Notes: generated by a model not told the origin, from the letters alone. A DNA stretch of 64,000 bases from Pectobacterium aroidearum (GCF_015689195.1 NZ_CP065044.1:2790001-2854000); one strand, 5' to 3'; counted from the stretch's first letter, positions 1 through 10,244 are shown. Numbers and translations: made by a program.

Positions 1-1
1 G

Positions 2-1165
2 CCGGCGCGTGAAGGCGAACTGCTGGATTTGCGTGATATTGAGCAGGGACTGGAAAACCTGCAGCGCGTGCCCACCGTACAGGCAGAGATGGCGATTGTA
101 CCGGGCGAACAGCCCGGCGAAAGCGACATTGACGTCACCTGGAAACAGAAAAAAATGTGGCGTCTCGGCGCGACACTCGATGACTCTGGCACCGAAACCA
201 CCGGTCGTTATCAGGGCGGCCTGACGCTGTATATCGATAACCCCTTCGCACTCAGCGACCTGTTCTACATTTCCGGCAACCATGACCTTGAATCCGGCAG
301 CGAAAAAGGCAGCAAGAACTATATGCTGCACTACTCCGTACCGTTCGGTTACTGGATGGCGGGCGTCACCGCCAGCGGCTACGACTACAACCAGAATGTG
401 GCGGGCGCGTATGAAGACTACAACTACAGCGGCAACAGCAAAAACCTTAACTTCCAACTGAGCCGGGTGCTGTATCGCAGCGGCAGTCAGAAAACCTCAA
501 TGAGCTATGAAATTCTGACGCGCGAATCACAGAACTTCGTCAACGATACCGAAGTGGATGTGCAGCGACGTAAAACCAGCGCCTGGCGTCTGGGCCTCCA
601 GCATCGCCACTACTTCGGCGCCACCACTCTTGATGCCGCCGTGAGCTACCAGCGCGGTACCCGCTGGTTCGGCGCTATTCCGGCGCAGGAAGAGTATTTC
701 GATGAAGGCACCGCGCTGGCGAAAATTATCCAGTTGAATGCACAACTCGATGTGCCGTTTACGCTGGGCAATCAGACCTTCCGCTACAACGTGCAGTATC
801 TGCGCCAGATCAACCATACCAAACTGACGCCACAGGATCAGCTGTCGATTGGTAACCGCTGGACCGTGCGCGGCTTTGATGGTGAACGCACCCTGACGGC
901 TGATAACGGCTGGTTCGTGCGCAACGATCTGGCCTGGCGCACCCCGCTTCCTAACCAGGAACTGTATCTCGGCGCTGACTACGGCGAAGTGGACGGTACG
1001 CGTGATTATCTCGCCGGGAAACATCTGGCGGGCGGCGTGCTTGGTCTGCGCGGTAACGCCTTTAACACCGGCTACGACCTGTTTGTCGGTGTACCGTTCT
1101 CCAAACCGGAAGGTTTCCACACCAGCCCGGTCACTCTCGGTTTCAACCTCAGTTGGCAGTACTAA
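2..1165 (+). CDS. cdiB: TPS outer-membrane transporter, CdiB/HecB/ShlB family (5' end missing)
   Basis: Partial coding region, open from the window edge in the frame starting at base 2; about 387 C-terminal residues are seen. It corresponds to the later POTRA region and the beta-barrel of two-partner secretion (TPS) transporters. These outer-membrane proteins secrete a large exoprotein of the CdiA/HecA type. The visible part has the VRGF motif typical of barrel loop 6 (residues around base 865), alternating aromatic/polar beta-strand composition, and a C-terminal aromatic ending (NLSWQY) typical of outer-membrane barrel proteins. The stop codon overlaps the Shine-Dalgarno of the next gene, so it is translationally close to the acyltransferase and exoprotein genes. 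Pectobacterium homologues are often called hecB. The family call is firm; the symbol is by context. Confidence 0.93.
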   Translation, partial: PAREGELLDLRDIEQGLENLQRVPTVQAEMAIVPGEQPGESDIDVTWKQKKMWRLGATLDDSGTETTGRYQGGLTLYIDNPFALSDLFYISGNHDLESGSEKGSKNYMLHYSVPFGYWMAGVTASGYDYNQNVAGAYEDYNYSGNSKNLNFQLSRVLYRSGSQKTSMSYEILTRESQNFVNDTEVDVQRRKTSAWRLGLQHRHYFGATTLDAAVSYQRGTRWFGAIPAQEEYFDEGTALAKIIQLNAQLDVPFTLGNQTFRYNVQYLRQINHTKLTPQDQLSIGNRWTVRGFDGERTLTADNGWFVRNDLAWRTPLPNQELYLGADYGEVDGTRDYLAGKHLAGGVLGLRGNAFNTGYDLFVGVPFSKPEGFHTSPVTLGFNLSWQY

Positions 1166-1176
1166 GGAGGCGCGTG

Positions 1177-1692
1177 ATGAAGATTCCTGTTAATGGCTAT
1201 CAGTTAACCGCCCCGCTGCTAGGCGGTCAGTTCAGTGAAGCGGAAGCGCTTGGCGCGGCGGTCTGGCTGTGGATGCATTCGGAACAGCACCGCGATATTC
1301 CGCTCAGTGTGCTGCCGACGCTGCTGCTGCCCGCCATCAAACATCAGCAGTTTGTTATTGCCAGCCGCGATGACAAACCCATGTTTTTCCTCAGTTGGGC
1401 GTGGATGGACGAAGAAGCGGAACAGCGCTATCTCACCGGCCCCGGCATCCTGGTGCAACCGCAGGACTGGACCAGCGGCAACCGCCTGTGGTTCCGCGAC
1501 TGGGTCGCGCCATTCGGCGATCAGCAGGCATTTCGTCGCATCGTCGGCGGCACGCTGTTTCCCCACTTATGTGGCCGCGCGCTGTACCACAAAGGGGCGG
1601 AACGCGGACAACGGGTACTGCAATTCCGTGGCGATGACGTCACCCAGCAACAATTCAGACTCTGGCAGCAGAACACGCCGCTGGTTGCTTAA
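1177..1692 (+). CDS. cdiC: Toxin-activating lysine acyltransferase, HlyC-like (CdiC)
   Basis: Cytoplasmic acyltransferase of the HlyC/RtxC family, 171 residues. In HlyC a His and an Asp are essential for transferring an acyl chain from acyl-ACP to lysines of the protoxin. The equivalents here are His38 in a SEQHRDIP context and Asp108 in FRDWVAPFGD. Their spacing of 70 residues is close to HlyC (23/92). The WTSG block before Asp108 is also family-typical. I chose ATG 1177 because a strong AAGGAGG lies at 1164-1170; TTG 1153 would put the start inside the transporter gene without a ribosome site. It sits between the transporter and exoprotein genes, the place where cdiBCAI-type loci carry cdiC. 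Inference: it lipidates the neighbouring CdiA-like protein. Confidence 0.88.
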   Translation: MKIPVNGYQLTAPLLGGQFSEAEALGAAVWLWMHSEQHRDIPLSVLPTLLLPAIKHQQFVIASRDDKPMFFLSWAWMDEEAEQRYLTGPGILVQPQDWTSGNRLWFRDWVAPFGDQQAFRRIVGGTLFPHLCGRALYHKGAERGQRVLQFRGDDVTQQQFRLWQQNTPLVA

Positions 1693-1719
1693 CATCACTT
1701 TTAGCAGGGATAACTTTTC

Positions 1720-4700
1720 GTGAATAAGAACCTCTATCGCATCATTTTCAACAAGGCTCGCGGCCTGTTAATGGTGGTTTCCGAAATCAACCGCGGCCAG
1801 GGTAAAAGCAGCGCCAACGGCGTCGGCCATACGCTGAGCCAGCTGATTGGCAGCATGAAGCCCGCCGCCTTCCTGACCATGACCGCACTCGGCCTGGTCA
1901 CGCTCGCGCCACAGGCACTGGCAGCCGGAATTGTCGCCGACAAGAGCGCCCCGGGCGGCCAGCAGCCGAATGTGATGCAGAGCGCCAACGGCACGCCGCA
2001 GGTCAATATCCAAACGCCGAGCGCCGGTGGTGTTTCGCATAACAAATACACCCAGTTTGACGTCGATAACAAAGGCGCAATCCTTAATAACTCGCACAAA
2101 CAGGTGCAGACCCAGATGGGTGGCTGGGTGGCGGGTAACCCATGGCTGGCGAAAGGCGAAGCCAAAATTATTCTTAACGAGGTCAACTCGCGCGACCCGA
2201 GCAAGCTGAACGGCTATGTCGAAGTGGCAGGTCGTAAGGCGCAGGTGGTCATCGCCAACCCGGCGGGCATCAGCTGCGACGGCTGTGGCTTTATTAACGC
2301 CAATCGCGCCACTCTGACCACCGGCACGCCGCAGATGACCAACGGTGAACTGCGCGGTTACCGCGTGGGCAATGGTGAAATCGTGGTGGAAGGTGCTGGC
2401 ATGGACAGCAGCCGTCAGGATTACACCGACCTGATTGCCCGCACCGTGAAGGTCAATGCCGGTATCTGGGCGAAAGATGTGACCCTCACCACCGGCAAAA
2501 ACGAGGTGGCCGCCGATAACAGCACCGCCACAGCCAGCAGCACGACGGACAACGACGTCAAGCCGACGTTGGCGATCGACGTCGCCCAGTTGGGTGGTAT
2601 GTATGCCGGTAAAATCCGCCTGGTGGCGACCGAGCAAGGGGTCGGCGTCAGCAACAAAGGGACTCTTGGCAGTCAGGCGGGCGACATCACCATTAACGCC
2701 AATGGCGATATCGTCAACAGCGGTACGGTCAATGCCGGTCAGGATCTGCTGCTGGGCGGTAAAAAAGTTGACAACAGCGGCACCCTGTTTGCCCAGCGCG
2801 ATCAGAGCACGACCGCCAGCGACGCGGTGACGAATACCGGCCTTATCGCCGCCAAAGGCAACACCCGTGTGCGCGGCGCCAGCATCCACAACAGCAAAGG
2901 CGCGGCCATTGCCGCCGGGATGAAAACCGATGGCACGCTGGCCGATAGCGGCAATCTGACACTCGCCAGTGACGGTAAACTGACCAGCAAAGGTCAGGCG
3001 TTGGCCGGTGGCGATCTGAACGCCAGCGCCAGCCAGATTGATCTCAGCGGCAGCGATACCGCCGCGCATCACGCTACTCTGACCAGTAGCAGCGATATCA
3101 TCACCGACGACGCGCAGCTGCTGGCGAGCGGCGATTTGAAACTCTCCGCCGCCGGTAAACTTAGCAACGATCGCGGCGTGATTAACGCCAATACGCTGCA
3201 GGTCAGCACGCCGGTTATCAGTAACCGCGGTGGCCAGTTACTGCAGAGCGGCGAGAGCGATCTGCAACTCAGCATTAACAGCATTGATAACCAGAATGGC
3301 CGCATCGCCGCCAATGCAAAAAAATTCAGCGTACAGAGCGCCAGCCTGAATAACCAGAGCGGCACGATTATGGCGGCCGGTTCCGGCTCGCTGGATGTTG
3401 CAGCCAACAGTGGACTGAATAACCAGAACGGTACGCTGGCCGCCGCCAGCGATCTGGCGATCGCCACTCCGGTGCTGAATAACAATCAAGGACAGATCTC
3501 CGCCAATAAGCAGTTGACGCTCGAGCAGCAAAACAGCAGCGCCCTCGCCCGCACCGCAGCCACCAGCAGCGATCTGCGTATCAGCAATGAAGGTGGCCGT
3601 CTGGTGGCAGGTCAGCAGTTGATCTTCCGCGGTCGCGAGATTAATGGCAGCGGTGAAATTCTGTCGCTTGGCGATATGGATCTCAGCTTCGCCGACGGCT
3701 TCAGCAACACCGGCAAAACGCTGGCGAACGGCGATCTGACGCTGAATGTTAACAACAGCCTGATCAACACGGCGCTGCTTGGCGCAGGCGGTAAGCTGAA
3801 TGTGCAGGCCAGCAACATCGACAACCAGACCACTGGCGAACTGAGTTCCCAGCAGACCACGCTGAACGCCAGCGATACGCTGAACAACCGCGGCCTGATC
3901 GACGGCGTGCTGACCCGTATCAACGCCAGCACCGTCAACAATGTCGGCACCGGCCGTATTTATGGCGACGGACTGGCGATCGGCGCAACGACGTTGAATA
4001 ACCTGGCGGAAAATAACAGCAACGCCACCATCGCGGCGCGTCAGCGTCTGGATCTGGGCATCGGTACGCTGAATAACCGCGACCACTCCCTGATCTACAG
4101 CAATGGTGATATGGCCATCGGCGGCGCGCTGGATGCGGACGCGCTGGCGACCGGCAAGGCTGGCGAAATTAACAACCACAGTTCGACTATCGAATCTGTG
4201 GGCAATATGGCGCTGAGCTTCACCGCGCTGAACAATATCAATGACAACTTCGTCACCAGTATGGTGCAGTTGTCCCAGCAGCAGAAAGAGGAGTACATGG
4301 TGGTGGACCTGAGGAATGGCGTCCACTACAGCCCTGACGACTACAACATCAGCTTCTACAAAGATGAAGTGCGCCATATCTGTATCGAAGGCGTGGTGTG
4401 TGGTCGCGACCATTACTATCAGTACAGCTATACCAAGACCATCAGCGAAGAGCAGATCACCCAGAGCGACCCGGCGAAAATCATCGCGGGTGGTCAGATT
4501 TCACTCTCCGGCGATAAGCTGCTGAACGACAAGAGCCAGATTATTGCCGGTGGCACCCTGCTGACGGCGGTGAAGGAACTGGTGAATACCGAAGTCACTG
4601 GCCAGAAACTGACGGAAAAAGTCGGTCAGGTCATCGAATGGGATCGTATCCATAAAAAAGGCAAAGACAGCCAGAAAGCACGCGCTTCAGCCTATACACC

Positions 4701-7700
4701 GCCAACGGAAATTCAGTCCATCAGCCTCAGCCCGAGCGTGATGAAGGAGAATACCCAGGCAACCAGCAGCGCACCATCGCTGGCTGAGTATGCCACGCAG
4801 CGCGTGGAAGTGGCCGGACAGAACACTGATGTGATTCGTTCCATGACGCCGGATGCTTCCCTGCCAACCGGCAGCCTGTTCACCACCCTGCCGGATGCCA
4901 CCAGCAGCTATCTGATCGAAACCGACCCGCGCTTCACCAATCAGAGAACCTGGCTGAGCTCCGACTATATGCTGAGCCAGTTGCAGACCGATCCGTCGAT
5001 CACGCAAAAACGCCTCGGCGATGGTTTCTATGAACAACGTCTGGTGCGCGAGCAGATCGTTGAGCTGGTCGGCCAGCGCTATCTCGCCGACTACACCAGC
5101 GATGAAGAGCAGTATAAGGGGCTGATGGAAGCGGGCGTCAGCTTCGCGAAGACATTCAACCTGGTGCCGGGCGTGGCGCTCACTGCCGAACAGATGAAAC
5201 AGATCACCCAGGATATGGTGTGGCTGGTTGCGCAGGATGTGAAGATGCCGAATGGCACGACTCAGCGCGTGCTGGTACCGCAGGTATATGCACAGGTGCA
5301 GCAAGGCGATATGGACGGCAGCGGTGCGTTGCTGGCCGGTAAGAACGTTAGCATTGGCATCAGCGGCGGCATGCTGAACAGCGGACGCATCAGCGCCACA
5401 CAGCTGGTTACTGTTTCCGGCGACGATATCGTTAACGTCGGCGGCATTATTGCTGGTAAATCCGTGTCGCTGCAGGCGACCAACGATATCACTAACACTG
5501 GCGGCACGGTGCGTGCCACCGATACCCTGCTAGCGCAGGCCGGGCGCGATATCACCGTTGCCAGCGAGACTAACCACGCGGAAAGTCAGAACGGCAGTAA
5601 CCGCTTCAGCCGCGACAATATCGACCGAGTGGCAGGCATGTATGTGCAGGGTGACGATGGCAAACTGCTGCTGCAGGCAGGCCGAGATGTCAATCTGCAG
5701 GCCGCGCAGGTGGTCAGCTCCGGTGAAAACAGCCAGACGCAGATCGCTGCTAACCGCGATATCAATATGACCACCGTTACCACCGGCAGCAGCGACAAGG
5801 TGGTGTGGGATAAAGATAACCACGTCACGCAGACGCTGACTCAGGTACAAGGCAGTGAAGTCACCAGCGACGGCAATATCTCGCTGAATGCCGGCAATAA
5901 TATTAACGCACAAGCGGCAAAACTGAATGCCGATCGGCAGCTTGCACTGACCGCCACCAATGATATCAACCTCGGCAGCGCCAGCAGCCAGGAATATCTG
6001 GATATGAATTCGAAGGTGAAAGGTTCCGGCTTCCTGTCGAAACGCACCACTACCACCCGCGCCGGTTACGATGCCACGCTGGCAAACGGCAGCAGTCTGG
6101 GCGGGGAAAATATCTCCGTCAGCGCGGGTAACAACCTGAATATCACCGGCAGCGATGTGGCGGCGGATCGGGATCTGGCGCTGCGTGCCGGTAATGACCT
6201 CAATGTCACGGCGGCAGAAGAGAGCCGCGACAGCTGGTCGATGAAAAAAACCACCAAGTCAGGCCTGATGAGCAGCGGCGGCATTGGCTTCTTTGTCGGT
6301 TCGATTAAAGAGAGTTCAACCTCCGATACTGTGGCGCTGACCCACAACAACAGCACGCTGGGCAGCGTCGATGGCGATACCAGTCTGGTAGCGGGTAATA
6401 ATATCGCCGTGCAGGGCTCCGATGTGATCGCCGGTAACGACATCAATATGGTGGCGAACAATATCACCATTGATGCTGCGAATAACCAGAGCACCACCGA
6501 TACCACTTACGAGCGTAAACAGACGGGTCTGACGCTGGCGCTGTCCGGCGCGATCGGCAGCGCTATTAATGCCGCTTACACCAGCGCGAAAGCCGCCGAT
6601 GAGCAGCAGGATGGCCGTATGGCATCGCTGCAAAAGCTGAAATCAGGTCTGGCAGGCGTACAGGCCGCTCAGGCAGCGGTACTGGCAGCACAGAGCACTA
6701 CCGATCAGAACGCCATTGGCGTCAGCCTGTCGCTGAGCACCTCGAAGTCGAAGAGCGAGAGCCACAGTGAAGCGGTTAACGCTTCCGGCAGTACCGTGCA
6801 GGCGGGCAACAATATCAACTTGGTAGCGACCGGTTCAGAGAATGGCACCGATGGCGATCTGACGATTGGCGGCAGCCAGTTGAAAGCGGGTAACGATGTG
6901 CTGCTGTCAGCGAACCGCGATATCAACCTGCTGTCGGCGCAGAATACCCAACTGCAGACCGGTAAAAACAGCAGCAGCGGTGGCGGCATCGGCGTGAGCA
7001 TCGGCGCTGGTCAGGGCGGCGCGGGGATCAGTGTGTTTGCTAACGCCAGTAAAGGTTCCGGTAACGAAAATGGCGATGGCCTGACGCATACCGAAACCAC
7101 CGTCGACGCCGGTAATAAGCTGACGGTTAACAGCGGACGTGACACCACCCTGCGCGGCGCACAGCTGAGCGCCGACCAGGTGGTGGCGAATGTCGGCCGT
7201 AACCTGACGCTTCAAAGTGAGCAGGACGTTAATAACTACGACTCGAAGCAGAAGAACAGCTCAGCAGGTGCCAGCTTTACCTTTGGCAGCATGACTGGCA
7301 GCGTCAGCGCCAACGTAGCGAAAGATAAGATCCACAGCACCTATAACAGTGTGCAGGAGCAGACCGGTATCTTCGCCGGTGATGGCGGCTTCGATATCAC
7401 TGTCGGTAACCACACACAGCTGGATGGCGCAGTGATTGGCAGCACCGCCAGCGAAGATAAAAACCGTCTCGACACCGGCACGCTGGGCTTCAGCAATATC
7501 GACAACAGTGCCGAGTTTGAGGTGTCGCACAGCAGCGTCGGCATCAGCACTGGCGGACTGGGTGCACAGGATCTGCTGAAAAATGCCGTACAGAATCTGG
7601 CGGCCAATGGTCTGGGAGCGGATGGCAGCGATGGGAATGCTTCCGGTACGACTTATGCCGCCGTTTCGCCGGGATCGCTGATTATCCGTGACAAGGCGAA

Positions 7701-9174
7701 CCAGCAGCAGGATGTCAGCGAACTGAGCCGCGATGTTGAGCATGCGAATCAAAGCATCAGCCCAATCTTTGATAAGGCGAAGGAACAGCAGCGTCTGAGC
7801 CAGTTGCGGTTAATTGGCGACGTTGTTAATCAGGGCGTGAATATCACCCTTACCCAAGGGCAGATCATGGCGAACAGTGCTGGGATCGAAGCTGCGGGTG
7901 AGTGGGATAAGACGAAAGAGACGCGCAAAGAGTACTGGGACCGCGTGCAGAATACTGCGGCTTATAAAGATATCAGCGAGCAGTATAAGGCAGGCGGCGA
8001 CCTGGAAAAAGGTATTCGTGCCGCAGCGGCTGCCATCACTGCACTAGCGGGTGGTGATCCACTGAAAGCGCTGGCTCAGGGCGCTGCACCTTACATGGCG
8101 GGTGTGGTTAAAGACATGACTGTCGGGTTTGATGAAAATCCTACAGCCGGGCAAATTGCAGCGAACGCGATTGGCCATGCAGTGCTGGGTGGCGTGATCG
8201 CTGAACTATCCGGTGGTAATGCCACTGCCGGCGCAGTTGGCGCAGCAGCCGGCGAACTTGCAGCGCGCGCAATCAAAGACTATCTCTACCCGGATACCGC
8301 AACTGCTGATTTGGCCGATAGCGATAAGAGTAAGATCAGTAACCTGGCATCGCTGGCGGCAATGCTGGCAGGCGGCGTAGCAAGCGACTCTTCTGCTGGT
8401 GCGGTGAGTGGCCATGATGCTGGCAAAAATGCAGTGGATAATAACTATCTGACCGTGAAGCAGATCGATGACTGGGTCGCTGAAGTCAAATCCTGCCAGG
8501 CTAAGGGCGGCGATTGCGGCCCTATTATGAAGAAATATCAGCAACTCAGCATCGTGCAGCAGGAGCAGCTGATGAGCGACTGCGCTAACGATCCAGATAG
8601 TTGTCAGGCTAAATATGGCAGTGTTCTTGCCAATAGTCTGGCGGTTAAGCAGGCAATTGACCGGGCAATGGGCGAAGACCTTCCCTGGAGTATGAGTTAT
8701 GATTTATCTGCTCTATGGATGCATCAGATGGATGCCGATGGTGTCGTTTCCAGTAACTTCGTATCGGAAAATCTGCGAGCTAAATATGGTCTGGATCAGG
8801 TACAGGCTGACCTGATTGCAAGTGCCGCACTGGGTGCCATTACTGGCGTAGGTAAAGCAAAGTACCAGCCAAATAAGGGTGCGGTTGGTAATATGGGAGA
8901 ATTTTTCAAGCAGTCAGGCTTTGGCGGCCAGATGAAGACTAGCTCGCAAAAAACCAACCAAATATTTCAGGGACAAAGTGTTTATCAGGCGAAAGGAACT
9001 GTCGGCGACCATATTGCTAAAGGTGACAAGTACTACCTTGATGGCCTCCACAAAGATCATATTGAAGTTTTTGACAGCAAAGGAAAAGTCAAAGCAGTTC
9101 TGAACCTGGATGGCTCTTACAACGATTCGAAAACAGCTAGTGCGATTAAAGAAGGACGGAGGCTGCCTAAATGA
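1720..9174 (+). CDS. cdiA: CdiA/HecA-type filamentous haemagglutinin exoprotein with C-terminal toxin
   Basis: Giant TPS exoprotein of 2484 residues with a GTG start. The N-terminus is the extended signal peptide region (NKNLYRIIFNKARG) followed by a hydrophobic segment ending near LAA (about residue 69). The TPS secretion domain follows (about 75-280) with the NPAGI motif, a CDGC cysteine pair and NANRATLTTG. Long FHA repeats then occupy roughly residues 290-880 and 1200-1950, separated by a less repetitive region (about 880-1200) where CdiA proteins carry the receptor-binding part. The pretoxin boundary is VDNN at residues 2239-2242, where VENN is usual. The last ~75 residues contain a D2441-x2-H2444 ... 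E2449 cluster resembling colicin E3-type 16S rRNA nucleases. Base composition becomes AT-richer after about 8600. The stop overlaps the immunity candidate by ATGA. CDI-system membership is firm; the toxin activity is inference. Confidence 0.92.
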   Translation: MNKNLYRIIFNKARGLLMVVSEINRGQGKSSANGVGHTLSQLIGSMKPAAFLTMTALGLVTLAPQALAAGIVADKSAPGGQQPNVMQSANGTPQVNIQTPSAGGVSHNKYTQFDVDNKGAILNNSHKQVQTQMGGWVAGNPWLAKGEAKIILNEVNSRDPSKLNGYVEVAGRKAQVVIANPAGISCDGCGFINANRATLTTGTPQMTNGELRGYRVGNGEIVVEGAGMDSSRQDYTDLIARTVKVNAGIWAKDVTLTTGKNEVAADNSTATASSTTDNDVKPTLAIDVAQLGGMYAGKIRLVATEQGVGVSNKGTLGSQAGDITINANGDIVNSGTVNAGQDLLLGGKKVDNSGTLFAQRDQSTTASDAVTNTGLIAAKGNTRVRGASIHNSKGAAIAAGMKTDGTLADSGNLTLASDGKLTSKGQALAGGDLNASASQIDLSGSDTAAHHATLTSSSDIITDDAQLLASGDLKLSAAGKLSNDRGVINANTLQVSTPVISNRGGQLLQSGESDLQLSINSIDNQNGRIAANAKKFSVQSASLNNQSGTIMAAGSGSLDVAANSGLNNQNGTLAAASDLAIATPVLNNNQGQISANKQLTLEQQNSSALARTAATSSDLRISNEGGRLVAGQQLIFRGREINGSGEILSLGDMDLSFADGFSNTGKTLANGDLTLNVNNSLINTALLGAGGKLNVQASNIDNQTTGELSSQQTTLNASDTLNNRGLIDGVLTRINASTVNNVGTGRIYGDGLAIGATTLNNLAENNSNATIAARQRLDLGIGTLNNRDHSLIYSNGDMAIGGALDADALATGKAGEINNHSSTIESVGNMALSFTALNNINDNFVTSMVQLSQQQKEEYMVVDLRNGVHYSPDDYNISFYKDEVRHICIEGVVCGRDHYYQYSYTKTISEEQITQSDPAKIIAGGQISLSGDKLLNDKSQIIAGGTLLTAVKELVNTEVTGQKLTEKVGQVIEWDRIHKKGKDSQKARASAYTPPTEIQSISLSPSVMKENTQATSSAPSLAEYATQRVEVAGQNTDVIRSMTPDASLPTGSLFTTLPDATSSYLIETDPRFTNQRTWLSSDYMLSQLQTDPSITQKRLGDGFYEQRLVREQIVELVGQRYLADYTSDEEQYKGLMEAGVSFAKTFNLVPGVALTAEQMKQITQDMVWLVAQDVKMPNGTTQRVLVPQVYAQVQQGDMDGSGALLAGKNVSIGISGGMLNSGRISATQLVTVSGDDIVNVGGIIAGKSVSLQATNDITNTGGTVRATDTLLAQAGRDITVASETNHAESQNGSNRFSRDNIDRVAGMYVQGDDGKLLLQAGRDVNLQAAQVVSSGENSQTQIAANRDINMTTVTTGSSDKVVWDKDNHVTQTLTQVQGSEVTSDGNISLNAGNNINAQAAKLNADRQLALTATNDINLGSASSQEYLDMNSKVKGSGFLSKRTTTTRAGYDATLANGSSLGGENISVSAGNNLNITGSDVAADRDLALRAGNDLNVTAAEESRDSWSMKKTTKSGLMSSGGIGFFVGSIKESSTSDTVALTHNNSTLGSVDGDTSLVAGNNIAVQGSDVIAGNDINMVANNITIDAANNQSTTDTTYERKQTGLTLALSGAIGSAINAAYTSAKAADEQQDGRMASLQKLKSGLAGVQAAQAAVLAAQSTTDQNAIGVSLSLSTSKSKSESHSEAVNASGSTVQAGNNINLVATGSENGTDGDLTIGGSQLKAGNDVLLSANRDINLLSAQNTQLQTGKNSSSGGGIGVSIGAGQGGAGISVFANASKGSGNENGDGLTHTETTVDAGNKLTVNSGRDTTLRGAQLSADQVVANVGRNLTLQSEQDVNNYDSKQKNSSAGASFTFGSMTGSVSANVAKDKIHSTYNSVQEQTGIFAGDGGFDITVGNHTQLDGAVIGSTASEDKNRLDTGTLGFSNIDNSAEFEVSHSSVGISTGGLGAQDLLKNAVQNLAANGLGADGSDGNASGTTYAAVSPGSLIIRDKANQQQDVSELSRDVEHANQSISPIFDKAKEQQRLSQLRLIGDVVNQGVNITLTQGQIMANSAGIEAAGEWDKTKETRKEYWDRVQNTAAYKDISEQYKAGGDLEKGIRAAAAAITALAGGDPLKALAQGAAPYMAGVVKDMTVGFDENPTAGQIAANAIGHAVLGGVIAELSGGNATAGAVGAAAGELAARAIKDYLYPDTATADLADSDKSKISNLASLAAMLAGGVASDSSAGAVSGHDAGKNAVDNNYLTVKQIDDWVAEVKSCQAKGGDCGPIMKKYQQLSIVQQEQLMSDCANDPDSCQAKYGSVLANSLAVKQAIDRAMGEDLPWSMSYDLSALWMHQMDADGVVSSNFVSENLRAKYGLDQVQADLIASAALGAITGVGKAKYQPNKGAVGNMGEFFKQSGFGGQMKTSSQKTNQIFQGQSVYQAKGTVGDHIAKGDKYYLDGLHKDHIEVFDSKGKVKAVLNLDGSYNDSKTASAIKEGRRLPK

Positions 9175-9536
9175 TAAATGATCTCTTTTTTGAGTTAATG
9201 AAGAACAATTTCATCGCGGTATTGAAGAAAAAAAACACATCTTCTATCGAAATAGATGACCTGTCGATTGACTACAATGGGCAACTGAATGAACAATTCC
9301 TGAATCAATTAAATTTTCTGAAAGTTCATACTGACTTACTACAAAAAGCCAGTACTGAACATGATGAACTGGCAATGCAATCAGCTTTGCTGAAGTTAAG
9401 GAGTCACGCAATGACTCTCTCAAGTTTCTTCGAGGCCATAGCTGAAGATAGTGAGGTGTTATTGAAAATGAATAGCTGGCCTGAGATCCCTGAAGGTTAT
9501 CAATTACCAGCGCATTATGGTTTACCAGGGAAATAA
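9171..9536 (+). CDS. cdiI: Putative CDI immunity protein
   Basis: Small acidic, largely helical cytoplasmic-type protein of 121 residues without signal peptide. Its ATG overlaps the cdiA stop (ATGA at 9171-9174) and is preceded by GGAGG at 9158-9162, the coupling expected of a toxin/immunity pair. Composition is AT-rich like the toxin-encoding end of cdiA and unlike the rest of that gene, suggesting the two segments moved together. I do not recognise the family. It does not resemble the short colicin E3 immunity protein in length. The assignment as immunity protein rests on position, size and coupling. Confidence 0.75.
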   Translation: MINDLFFELMKNNFIAVLKKKNTSSIEIDDLSIDYNGQLNEQFLNQLNFLKVHTDLLQKASTEHDELAMQSALLKLRSHAMTLSSFFEAIAEDSEVLLKMNSWPEIPEGYQLPAHYGLPGK

Positions 9537-9597
9537 TACCTAAAACCGCTAAGATGTTACGATAAGGCAAGGACGCCTTATTTATAAGGAACATAAA

Positions 9598-10152
9598 GTG
9601 AAAAATATCTTAAAATTTAAACTTGCTATTCTTGCATCTTTGAGCTCTGCCTGCTCCATAATGCCAAATAATGATTTTTTTGTCCCCGCCTCTCAAGACG
9701 CTGATTCAGCATGGGTTCGTATTATAGACAATACTGAACAAACCAGCATTTACCAGACCCTAAATGGCAAACGCACTGGCGGTCTTATTCGTTCCAGTGA
9801 ATGGGTTTTACAAAACACCCAGGATCGCGGAATGCCAAAAGTATCCGGAGAAAAATACGATATCGACTACTACGAAACACCATTAGTAGCAGGCGTTGAA
9901 ACCGCGATAGTCAACGTTTATGTTGAAAGTAAATACTCATGCCTGATCACCACTCGCTTTATTCCAGAAAAAGGCAAAAATTATCAGTTCCAGTTGGAAG
10001 CCGATACCTTGAATTACCAGTGTCGCGCGCATGCCAGCGAAATCGTGAAGGACAGTAATGGTCAGTGGAAACTGGTACCGCTACAGAATGTGCGCTACAG
10101 CGCGAAAGAAGGAAATGGCTGGCACCCGATGCATAGTGGGATCGGATCATAG
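9598..10152 (+). CDS. Predicted lipoprotein of unknown function
   Basis: 184 residues with a GTG start preceded by AAGGA (9586-9590). The N-terminus is a lipoprotein signal peptide: basic residues, a hydrophobic stretch and a lipobox SSAC with Cys19. The mature part has a beta-rich appearance and further cysteines (CLITT, YQCRA) that could form a disulphide in the periplasm. I do not recognise the family. It follows the CDI operon in the same direction with a 61-base gap and shares its AT-rich start. It could be cargo of the CDI region or an independent gene. The C-terminal half has more typical host composition. Confidence 0.65.
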   Translation: MKNILKFKLAILASLSSACSIMPNNDFFVPASQDADSAWVRIIDNTEQTSIYQTLNGKRTGGLIRSSEWVLQNTQDRGMPKVSGEKYDIDYYETPLVAGVETAIVNVYVESKYSCLITTRFIPEKGKNYQFQLEADTLNYQCRAHASEIVKDSNGQWKLVPLQNVRYSAKEGNGWHPMHSGIGS

Positions 10153-10174
10153 AGATTGCAGCGAAAAAGCAGCG

Positions 10175-10219
10175 TGACGTTATCCACTCTCGACACAAGT
10201 CGTACGGTGGATAACGTCA
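10175..10219 (-). terminator. Long inverted repeat downstream of pspC, candidate terminator
   Basis: Perfect 13-bp arms (10175-10187 and 10207-10219) enclose a 19-base loop. Read on the minus strand, a run of five T follows a few bases after the second arm. It lies between the convergent lipoprotein gene and pspC, so it probably ends the psp transcript. The arms contain TTATCCAC, similar to a DnaA box, but there is no other origin feature. Confidence 0.55.
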
Positions 10220-10244
10220 GCGAAAGCGTATAACTGATGACAAA

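Noticed and set aside
1768..3072. 434-codon antisense frame inside cdiA, with many others to 8544
   Set aside because: Composition and position show shadows of the repetitive exoprotein gene; no ribosome sites and no protein-like domains.
10175..10219. Replication-origin-like element (paired TTATCCAC)
   Set aside because: Only two inverted copies forming the arms of one hairpin, no AT-rich unwinding region or dnaA/dnaN context.
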